A model generated the notes under the pieces. It had not been told where the DNA came from. It did no database searches and saw nothing but the letters and a program-made list of their open reading frames with translations. Both the position numbers and the translations under genes were made by a program. A DNA stretch of 64,000 nt from Symbiodinium natans (taxonomy: Eukaryota > Sar > Dinophyceae > Suessiales > Symbiodiniaceae), in contig CAJNDS010002424.1 in NCBI GenBank assembly GCA_905221605.1, positions 955,709-1,019,708 on the forward strand. The letters run 5' to 3'. Below are positions 45,794 to 57,291 of the stretch, one piece after another (within the stretch, counting starts at the first letter, position 1; each line of letters opens with the position of its first letter).

Positions 45794-48700
45794 GTATATA
45801 TATATATATGTATGTATACGTTTTACATTTTTTTAGTGGAAGGGTTCAGGGTTAGGGTCTAGGGTGTAGGGTTTAGGATTCAGTCCTGTCCGGATTGTAA
45901 GAGTGAGGAATGATCAGGCTACCAGGGAAGCCTGCAACACATCGTGAGTCGAGAGGATGCCATGCATGCCACTTTGTCTCCAATCTTCCCACAGAACTGT
46001 TCTATCCGATGCCAGAAGCACTGGTCAGAGCTGCAAGTCCCCGGCAAAAGTCACGGCAAAAGTCACAAGGACCTCCGACACCCACAAGCCCTTGGCCTCA
46101 AATCCCCAAACCCCAGACCTGACCGCCAGTAAATCCGCAAAAATCCTTGACGACTCCTCAACCCCCCCCCCCCCCCTCCCTTTACAAGTGGCCCAAACCC
46201 CTGAACAATTTTCTCAACGGTATACATCGGTATATATACAAGAAGGGTCTAGTACTTAGCACAGTTTCTCAACTAAACCCTAGAGCCCTGAACCCGAGAC
46301 CCCCCAGGCCCCTGAAGAAATAGAATCCTAAAAATCCAAACCCCTACACCCCCCAAAGCCCTCAAAAGCAACAACAGTAAACCCCCCAAACCCCGAACCC
46401 CAGCAACCCTAAAACCCTAAACTCCCCCCCAAAAACAGCCTACAATAACAAAGAAGATTGGAGCCGAAGAGGTCAAGCCATGGCCTGGCATTTTCTCTGA
46501 GATTTTCTCACCCGTCTACTGCTCCGAGACCGGGGAGCGCATCTGCATAGGCAGCTGGGGTTTAGGGTTTGGGGTTTAGGGTTTGGGGTTTAGGGTTTAG
46601 GGTTTGGGGTTTAGGGTTTGGGGTTTAGGTTTTTGAGGGGCTCTTTGTGCTTTGGGGGAGTCTGGGTTTTGTTTAAGGGTTTAGGGGCTTTTAGGGGTTT
46701 TAGGGGTTTAGGGTTTCACTTTGGGTTCAGGGTTTGGGGGCTTCAGAGGCTTTCCGGGTTTGAGTGTTTTAAAATTCAGGTTTGGGGGGGTCATTGGGGG
46801 TTTGAGTGCTCTTAAAAGGGGTTCAGGGTCTTCGAATGCACTTCTGATCTCTAGGAATGGGTCGGAAGAATTGGCGGGGTTTTAAGGTTTATAGGGTCTG
46901 GGTCCGGGTTTCTGGTTTTCCAAAACTGCCTAAAGAGCTAAAGAACACCTACTTCGTTTTGTGTTCTAGGTCTGCAAAACAAAGCAATGCCTGGGGCGTT
47001 CTTACGGCTAGCCCCTAAGAGCCTCAACCAATGGCCTAAACCTCAAGACCCCAAGACCCCAAGACAACCCAAATCCCGAAACCCCAAGACCCTAAAAACC
47101 CTCAACCCTATTTTAAACCATAAACCCTGCGCCAGGCCGGCAGGCGACCATGTCCCCCAAAGAGTCGGTGCAGGCGGTGCAGGCGGCCGCGAAGGCACAA
47201 TTGGAGGGTTTAGGTGTTCAAAAAGTTGAGGGTTGGGGGTTTCAGGGTTTTAGGGCTGCAGAGAGTTCAGGAAAGGCTTTAATTAAGGGTTCAAAGGGGT
47301 AAGGGTTCAGGAGTTCATTCAGAGGCCCAGATTGTTATAGTAACTGGCATTGCCAAAGACATCTTACTTAAACCCTAAAGCCTAAACCCTAAACCCTAAA
47401 CCAGAAAGAGACGTGCGCTGCGTTTCGGGTGTCTTTTGTTCAGTCTGGCCCCTCCAGGGGCCTGCCCGCCATCGGGTAAAGGTATCCTTTCAGTTCACTG
47501 TCACAGACCTCTAATCCCGAACCTTCTACATGCGTTATTTCGTCCTCATTTCTGAACCCTAAACCCCTAAACCCTAGACCCTTGACCCTTGACCCTAGAC
47601 CCTAGACCCTAAACCCTAAACCCTGAACCCTAAACCCTAAACCCTAAACCCTAAACCCTAAACCCTAAACCCTAAACCCTAAACCCTTCCTCCCCGAAAC
47701 CTTATACGGCAGTCGGCGTGTCGCCAGGCCTGGGACTTGGGCCGCGGAGAGTGGCCGAGGAAGACCCTGGAGCAGCGAGTAGCGGCGGTACGCCTGTGGC
47801 GTCTTGAGTGTTTAGGGAGCAGGGGTTTGGGGGTTTAGGGTTTAGGGTTTGGGGTTTGGGGGTTGGGGGTTTAGGCGTGCAGGGTTGTAGGGTTTTAGGG
47901 TTTTGGGGTTGTAGGGTTTTAGGGTTGTTGGGTTTAGGGGTTTAGGGTTTAGGGGTTTAGGGTTTAGGCGTGCGGTGTTGTAGGGTTTTAGTGTGTTGGG
48001 GTTGTAGGGTTTTAGGGTTGTGGGGTTTAGGGGTTTAGGGTTTAGGGGTGTAGGGTTTAGGCGTGCAGGGTTGTGGGGTTTTAGTGTTTTGGGGTTGTAG
48101 GGTTTTAGGGTTGTGGGGATTAGGGTTTTGGGGTTTAGGGTTGTAGGGTTTAGGGTGTAGGGGTTTAGGGTTTCAGGGTTGCAGGGTTTCAGGCTTTTAG
48201 GGCTTTAGGGCTTTAGGGTTTAGGGTTTAGACCGACGGCTCCAAATAGGCCAACCTCTAGAATTGGATAAAGTAGAAGATGTTTTATTCTAGAGCTATCT
48301 ACAGCAGAAGCACAGCAAGTACATGAACTTATGTGTACAGCATGTGCGTATGCCTGTTTGCAGCACTGTCTGCCTATACATGTTCAAAGTGAGCGAACTG
48401 CGTGAGGACCCCGCACCCTCATCCCCCCAAGAATGAAGGAAGCAAAGAAAGTGCTGGTAGCATGCAACACCCTCCAGTGCGCAAATGGACGGGTGCGCTT
48501 GGGCATGAATCACCACTTGCCGAGCAACATGCAGCCCTACCCTCTCAGAACAGTTGGCTATCCTTTGACTCCGTTGTGTGTGACTAGGACTTAATTATAA
48601 CCCAAAAGCAGCCAAAAGCCTTTTTGCATTCTTTTGCCGAAAGCATCGGCCAGGTCGAGAAGCTCATGGACAGGCTGAAGGACCTTTTGAGCATCCGTCG

Positions 48701-51700
48701 CTCCGAGCAACTCAAGAAGTTGGGTGAAGGGCAGGCGCCGTGACCCGAAGGCCCTTAGCTCCCGTGCACCTGAAAGGAGATCAGGGGCAAGATCGTATCG
48801 GTCCTGCAGTGGGAGATCTGCAAGAACGACGCTTGGCTTCCAAATGGGGGAAGGAGAGGCCCTTGGACCACAATATCCTTCAAGTTGCACCCTTTCTCTT
48901 TGCATGATGTAGGGGTCAGGGTGTAGGGGATGCTTCACTTGGGTGATGGGCTCTCACCCCTCCCTCGCAGTTCTGGAGCATCGCTAGCTGTTGAAAGCGT
49001 GTTCGTTGGTCCTACATCCTGGTTAGCAGTTTCGTGCCCGGCCCTGACCTTTGAGGATGCCGATGCGGCGAAGGACGGGCAAGACTTAGCTGCACTGCTG
49101 CCAGAAGAGCAAAACTTGGATTGAGAGGAAGAATTGGAATGACATCAACAATAGTTACAATCGCAAGTTGCTAGCCATGGACATATCAATAGTTGGTCAT
49201 TGCAGTGTTATATATCGTCCCTTGATACATGTATATGGTATATGATATATGATATATGATATATGATATGTGATATATGATATATGACATATATATGTAT
49301 ATATTTATTTATTTATTGATTTATTTATTGATTTATTTATTTATTTGTTTACTTATTTAATGCCCTTCAGACTGGTCCTCCATGACTTTGAGCAAGGAGT
49401 TCGACCGTACCATGGACTTTATCCAGGTCCTCCTTCCGCGATGTTGGAGACGCAGGGTTACTGTTTCGGTCTGCATTACCTGTAACACCCCATGCCGCTG
49501 CGTTGTCGGATGGAACCCCTTGTAAGGCCCCTGAAGCTCAACCCTCAAACCCTAAACCCCAAAGCAGCCAAATCCCAAACCCCAAAACCCCTAGAGCCCT
49601 AAATCCTAAACCCCTCAGCGCCTAAACCCTAAACCCTAAACCCCCAAGCCCCTGAACCCTAAACTCCTAAACCCCCAAACCTTAAACCCTCAACCCCTAG
49701 ACCCTAAACCCTAAACCCTAAACCCTAAACCCTAAACCCCACATTCCTGAACCCTCCGGCAGCCAGGCCCTGATTGCCACAGCCCGGAGGATGGACTCGA
49801 CCGGGCCAGTGTGCCAGGCCGCCTCCTTCTTAGGGTTTAGGGTTTAGGGTTTAGGGTTTCGGGTTTAGGGTTTAGGGTTTAGGGTTTAGGGTTGAGGAAT
49901 TTTGTGAGGGTATCTCATTTCTGGGATTCTATGGCGTAGGGGTTTACCGTTTTAGAGGGTTTAGGTTAGGGTTTAAGGGGGTTTGAGTTTAGGGTTGTTG
50001 TTGGTGCTGACTGTAGCATCCCTAAACCCTAAACCCTAAACCCTAAACCCTAAACCCTAAACCCTAAACCCTAAACCCTAAACCCTAAACCCTAAACCTG
50101 CCGTTCCATGTGAGGTTGTAGGGACGGCCCAGTATCCCATAGTCGCCGTCACATAACCTCGGACCCAGAGTGGGCCCCTTATCCCTCGGTTTAGGGCTCA
50201 GCTTCCCTTCCAAGCCCCTTTGGACCAAAAAGGGCACCCTTTGTATTCCTAGTGTGCTCTTGCGCCCAGCAACCGTAAGCAACGGCGTGCCAGGGACAGC
50301 TAGGAATCTTGGGCAGCCATGCGGACCTGTAAGCTATCTGCTTTTGCAAGTGCTGTAGCACTGTAGCCTTGTTGAGCCCAGCTCCAAATCCACTGTCTTT
50401 CATCATCTGGAGAGCAGGTTCAGGGTGCAGGGCTTTGATCACAGCAGGGTAGCTGCAGGTGAGCCTTTGTCGCGAAGTGAGAAGATGTGGAATTCCTGGG
50501 TGCATTCAGCCTAAACCATCCCAAACCCAAAGAATAAACCGTGAAGCCTAAACGAAAATGGCCCTCAGCTTTTCAGCGCACGTCCTGGAACAAAAGCTGC
50601 CCTCAGGAAGGAGTCCACGCCCTGCTCAAGCGCTCGCCAGTGGGCGCGGTGTGCTCAGACATGAACCAATGTTTGCAGCCAAATTCCCTTGGAACCACTA
50701 TACAGCCCATACTTTCCAGGTAACCCCCCTCCCCCGCCCCGCCCCCACGCTAGGAGTTTTTTAAGACTCCTGCATCACCGGTCAGCAGATTCCGTTTGTT
50801 CAGGTGATGATGAACATGGGCCCTTCCAACTACCCTTTCAACGAGACGTATGCCACGCTGATCCCCGTGGGGTCCTTGTGCTTTCCGTTGGTCATGGTGA
50901 GGAGAGCAGATTCACCAGCGTTGCAGTGGCGAGCGGTTGAAGAAGTGGAAGAAATAAGCGTTGCTGACTCTTACCGTCTTGGAATGGTGAGCAGTGTAGC
51001 AGTCACCAAGTAAGCATGCAGCATTTTCCGATATGAAGGTGGGGGATACAGAGGGGATCACGCATCAGAGAGGCAACTAACATTGGCTACGATGCTTTAA
51101 TAAGTAAGCTGTTTGGTAAGACTGTAGACTCAATTGGTTTGTGGCACCGGAAGAGGTCTGTTTCTCAGAGTTTGAATACACTTCTAAAACAGCCCAAACC
51201 ACTTACTCTTGCCCAGGCCTTGCTCATCGGTGACTCCGTGGTCATGAAGGTGCCAAACACCGGCGGACTGGCGCACTTCCTGACGATGGAGGCTGCGGAT
51301 CTCAGAGTCGGAGGGCTTAGAGCGATCTTAACTGGTGATGTTCCGGTTTAGGGCTTACCCTTAGGCTCAAAAAGGCCCAAAAACCTGGTCTAACAAGGCC
51401 TTTTGGGCCCAAAAACCTTAGAATAAGAGTCCTTGGAGCCTTAGGGTTTAGGGTTTAGGTTTTTTGAAGGGTTTAGGGCTTAGTCCGCCTTCTTATGACC
51501 CCAGAAAGCCCTGAAACCCCTGCAACAGCTGCTGTCATGGCGGAGCCAGCCTCATCACTACTGCTGCCGACCCTAAGCTGAAGAAGAGCCAGAGTCCCTC
51601 CTTCCTCCCTCCCCCCGCCCTCCCAAAGCTCTAAACCTGAAACCCTTTAACCCGAAACCCTTTAACCCTAAACCCTAAACCCTAAACCTCTAAACCCCCC

Positions 51701-54700
51701 AACCCCTAAACCCCCATCTCAGAGCTCCACCGCCAGGCGTACGCCGAGTGCTTTCCCGCCGGCGTGGTGAACTTCGTCTCGGGTCGCGGCCGCGACACGA
51801 TGCCGCCGGGGAACCCGGCTGGGTTTAGGGTTTAGGGTTTAGGGTTTAGGGTTTAGGGGTTATAGGGTGTAAGTTCGGGTTTCGGTTTACGGAGAAGGCG
51901 CAGGGCTTGCAGGGCTTCTTCTGGCTCGGGCATATGAGGGGCTAAAGAGGGCTCAACTCTGGGGGCTTGTCTGGGGCTTCTAGAGTTTATATGGAGGGTC
52001 TACAAGACCCTCCTAGCCCCTCCGCCTCTCTCAAAGGCCAAAACCCAGACCCAAGAAACACAACAACACAAGCTCACCCTGAGCCCTGAGCCCGCACGAC
52101 ACCGTAGAGCTTAGCACGACAACCATTGACCTTACTTGAGGCCTCAAAGGCCCTGCTTCCCCCGACAGTTGACCCCTTTCGAAACCCTTCAAGCCTGAAC
52201 CCCACACCCTACTGAAGGCCTCAACCCCAAAGAAGGCCAATGCCAAAAAGCAGAAGAAACCAAGCCCTAAAGACTCGAAGCTCGAGATGCACTAACCCCC
52301 TGAGCCCCAGACCTTGGGTCCCTACCCTCAGGCCCCCCGCCCCCGCCCTACCCCTCCAACCCTTAAACTTTTTCAAGCCCTAAACCCCGAGCTATAGTCA
52401 TCCTTGAGTAGGTGAATTTGGGGGGGGGGGGGGGGTGATTTTTTCGGGGTTTTGGGCTTTTCCCACGTTTTTGAAGGAACCCATAGGTAGAATATTTTCG
52501 GGACACCGAAAAAACGCCCATTTTCGGCCTCCTGCACACATATTCTATCTATGGGTTTCAAGATTCGATCGATGGGTTCCTTCAAAAAAGTGGGAAAAAG
52601 CCCAAAACCCCCCTCAACCGTTCAGATCCGCAGGGGTCTTGACAGAATGTGACACTGTTTTCTGTAGACACACAACAGTCTATATTATACGCGTGTATAG
52701 TCATCCTGGAATAGATGGCGTTTTGGAATTGCTAGCTGTTTTTTTGCGAAATTCTGTGTTTGAACCCCTTGATAGAATATCCTTGTGTAAGAACAGGAGA
52801 GGAAGAGGACGGGAAGAGGGAAAAAAAAAAAAACAGATAGAATAGAGTTAACCCCGACAGCCCCCCACCCCTTAATCAATGCAACATGGGGGGAGGGGGG
52901 GCGCATAAATGCAAAACAATATTGTTCATATTTTCAGGTTTGCGCCGGAGGGGGACCCCCAAAATCCCACCCCCCACCCGCCCCAAACCCACACCACCAA
53001 TCCATAACTTCTCTTGCGTCCTCTCCCGACGAGAGCACCTCCAACTCCCCTGGGAACCCATAGACTTACTTCGCCTTTAGGTGAACTTTAAACTTTTTGG
53101 GTTTCCTTATTTAGTAGAAATATTAAAGTTTAACCTTTTTTTCCCCTTGGTTATTGGAGAAGTAAGTAGATAGAATATAGTTAACCCCGACCCCGAAGGC
53201 GCCTCTCCGCCCTAAACTTTAGGCCAGGGTTCTCAGGCTATGTAAGCCTCAAGAGAGGCGTCTGCAAGTGATGCCTACTTTGGGCTGTTTGGAGCCTTAC
53301 ATTATATACCCTAAACCCGAAACCCCGAAAACCCAAATCCACGACTCAAACACTGTCATAGAGAGGGAACCCATAGATAGAATATATAGTAACATTTGGG
53401 GCTTTTGATACTTTATCTATCCTTTTGGAAAGGGGGGGGTTTTTGTTTTTTCTGATTTTCAAATATTCTATCTACTTAAGGATGCCTATAAACCCTAATA
53501 CCCTCAACCCTATATAAACCTCCTCTCAAACTAAACCCTAAAACCTAAGCCCTAAACCTCCTCTCCAACCACCCCCCCCCCCCCCCCCCCTCCATATTTA
53601 GGCCCTGCATGGAGTCCGGGCTGGTCGACATCTTTGCTTTCATCGGCTCCTCGAAAGCGGCCGACGCCCTGGTCAAGGCTGGGGGGGGGGGGATGCGGGA
53701 TTTGGAGGGGTTTAGGGTTCAGGGAAAGCTGGCGCAAAAACCGGGAGGTGGGGGGGTGCGGGGGGCTCAGGAGGTTTGGAGTAGGATCGGAGGTGTTCAA
53801 AAGGGAATTGGAGCTTCGGGATCTCGGATGGGGTTGCATATTGGGGTCTTTAAGGACATTTCCCAACACAGGGTACCTCTGCTATCCCCCAAATATCGTG
53901 CGATCCCCTGTAGATTTTGGGAAGCCCTCAAGAAGTCTCGAGTCGGGGGCCTCTAGTATGGGCTTTCAGTTGAACACCGCCTCTAGGATATGTAGGCTTT
54001 CGGGTTCATAAGGCTCAGGGTTTGGGACTTCACTTGCAGCCCCAAATACCTACTTGCACTTAAACACTCAAACTTTTGGGGGTCGGTCCTCACCAGGGAT
54101 TACTATAGGGTGCAGCGTTTAGCTCATTTAGGTTGTACGTTTCAGAGGTAATTCTTTTGGCGAGACGGTCGGGACGCATGCGGTTTGCCTAGGGCAATCT
54201 CTCTCTCTCTCTCTCGCTCTCGCTCTCGCTCTCGCTCTCGCTCTCTCTGTCTCGACAGGCGCACCCCCAGCCACATCGGCTGAAAAACCTCTTGTCCCTG
54301 GATGCGAAGAACCTGGCCATAGTGCTTGGGCTGCATGGTCTTTAGAGTAGCTCTTGCGGCGCTGTCATACAGATTGTTCTGGCTCCCTTGGAATCCTTAC
54401 CCCGGACATGGCATCTGACTCATCGTTAGAAAGGCTGCCTCCGCTGCCAACCATCGGGCTTCAAGACTTCCGTCTAATGAATCCGTCACAGAGTTCATTG
54501 AAGGCTCCTCATAAGTCCACACTCAAGCCGGCAACTCTTTCTAAATCCGTTTGGACTTTTGACCTTCAGATCCAGGTGTTCAGGACCATCCAACAACTTA
54601 CCCATAGAGTGGCGGGACTATGCGCAAAAATTGACTACTTCGTGCTCAGGTGATGCCCGATGCGGACCTTCATCTTGCCGTTAAGGACCGCCTAGACGAC

Positions 54701-57250
54701 TACAGAATCATGTGCAGGGCCTGGGGATATTAAGGGTTTAGGGTTTAGGAACCCTAAACCCTAATCCCTAAACCCTAAACCCTAAGCCCCAAACCCTAAA
54801 CCCTAATCCCTAAACCCTAGCCCTAAAGGGTCGTGTCGTGGAGGGCCATGGCTTTTACTCGTACCAGGAGTGCCTGGCCGGCAGCACCTCCTTCAATGGC
54901 CAGCGGTGCACCGCCATCAAGCTCCAAGCCTGCAAAGACTGCTCAGATAATGTATATATATGTATAGATATTTATTTGTTTGTTTTTTTATTTATGTATA
55001 TATATATATATATACATGTGTGTGTGTGAGCGACGGACAAAATTACTTTACAGAGTGCGAGGTCGCAGAATGCCATGTTAGCCCTTTACGTGGGGCCCAT
55101 ATCGCTTTGCATATTATGGGAGTCGGGGACAACTATCTGAATGTGCAAACTCATGTTATCACTTTAGGTGGCGCCCATATCGCTTTCCGCATTATTGGTG
55201 TTCGCGCCTCGTGTCCACCGTAGTACTGGCTTAGACAACATAATTGAGGCAAGCACTCATATATACATATATATATATACACATACCAGGAGTCGGAATA
55301 ATTACTAGTAGTACTCCCACTTCTTATAACGAGCCCCAAAACCCTATTCTAATTCTCAAGGCATGACTTCGCTCCTGGAGGCCGCGCCATCCGAGTGCCG
55401 ATTTTGCCCAAATGCCGCCCAAAGCCAAAGTCAAAGCCAAAGCCAACGCCAAGGGCAAAGCCAAGGCCAAAGCCAAGGCCAAAGTCATGGCAGCGGCTCC
55501 CAAAGCCGGGGCTGGCGCTCCAGGGGGGCGGCCCAGGGCGGCAGCTCGTTTGCAGGGGCTCGGGTGTCTTGGCAGCCCAGTTGGTAGCCTATTTTGGCCC
55601 TTTTTTGTTGTGCAAGGTTTCCACAAAAGTAGCCGACCCCCAAAGGGTACCCTTATCAGAATATGGTTACTGGGCTACCCAGGCGTATCATGCAAAGCCT
55701 GGAGTACCAGCTGACGTCGATCCGAAATCTGGTTGTGCAGCCAGGGCCTCTAGCAGATGAGCGGCTGCGGACACTGCGGCAGATGCTCCGAAACCCAGCA
55801 AGTTTCATCTTGGGCTGGCAGCAACGAGCACAGTTCCTTTGTCATCTGCGCAGCTGGCGTCCAGCTCCTGAGAATGAAGCCGTTTGGCATCCCATCCGTG
55901 ATGACGCGGCTGCTAGGGTGACAGCTCTTACATTTCCTGAGCTCAGCCCCGAGGGCGCAGTGATGTTGGAGTTGGTTGCTGGTGGCTACGGTGCCAGCTT
56001 TGCTGTTGCACTTGCGATGCCGAAGGTTGAGTGGCAAGAGCTCAAGAATCGGGTTCTCGCCCTCCCTGACGAGTCCATCTCCAACGAGAGTCTTGGAGGC
56101 AGAACATCCGATGAGTGTACCACAAGCCACTCGGTAGTGAATGGAATGGCGGAGTACGATGATCCAGTGCGGGTGGCCGGCTTTCTGAGTGCCTTCCCCG
56201 ATGGGGCATTCGGCACGCCAGAGATCTTTGGCGTTCTCGCGAATTTTGCTCAATAGGAGCATCCGCGTCCACGCGGGGGCCTACTGGAACACTGAAGTGC
56301 CGATCGCAAGTTTGCGCACCATGCGGAAGCGCTATGAAGCCCTTGGCAGCCCCGAGGACGATGCAGGATTTAGAGGCTCGGCGGGCCTGGATCAGTGCAA
56401 GATTGATCCTTCGCAGGCAGCCGCTTGCAATGATCTCCCCAGTGATGCCCGTCATAATGGCAACCCTTCAGGCCGCCATTCTCGAGCTGTAGCTGCAAAA
56501 TAGTCCGGAGATGCTCATGGCCGTATACTCATCACCCCCGCGCTGCCACATGTTGCTATTGGACTCGCTTCAGGAGTGTACAAGGTTTCTCAATTATGCC
56601 CGTAAACGGCCCTGAAAGATGGAACAAATCCCCCGCCCATGTATAGAGTCAATCCAACCAACCCTAAGCCGTCTAAGACCTATGGGCCCAACATCTCCTA
56701 CAAAATCCGAGACCGAGCCTGGAACGAACTCCGATTCCATGCGATGTGCGTGTGCGAAGCAGTAGGATGACAGGGTTTCGGATGGTGGAGACTTGCGGCT
56801 GATGGATGTATATGGCCTTAGGGCTCTAGGGTGGGGGTTGCAGGCCTACATCTGCGGCCCCCCCAGAAGCAAATCCTTGCAGCTCATGTAGGGTTTCATT
56901 ACGAAATAAAGGGCCCCCGACATAGACCCGCAAATAGTAGGATCCCCTGATTAGTAGGACCCCCATAAGGTAGCCCTAAACCCTAAACCCTAAACCCTAA
57001 ACCCTAAACCCTAAACCCTAAACCCTAAACCCTAAACCCTAAACCCTAAACCCTAAACCCCAGACCGTGGCCACCAAGGCTGATCATGGCACATCGGAGC
57101 ATCGTAGAGCAGTTCAACCAGAAGTTCTGCGCTGCCATTGGAGGCATCCCGCGAGCCCACCCTAAGATCCCCCAACATAGGGTGGGTCAGAATAATTGCT
57201 ACTGGTATTCCCTTATGGTCCCTACAGTTTTTTTGCACTAGAATAGCCAG

Positions 57251-57291
<41 letters not shown>

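Noticed and set aside
48591-48938. 115-codon minus-strand ORF
   Set aside because: The + strand of the same DNA contains the phase-consistent ALDH exon 48654-48723 (VEKLMDRLKDLL), and the minus ORF is its shadow plus intron.
55750-56262. 170-codon minus-strand ORF opposite the nested gene
   Set aside because: The + strand frame has better composition, an ATG-linked first exon and a phase-consistent splice. The minus frame shows no motif.
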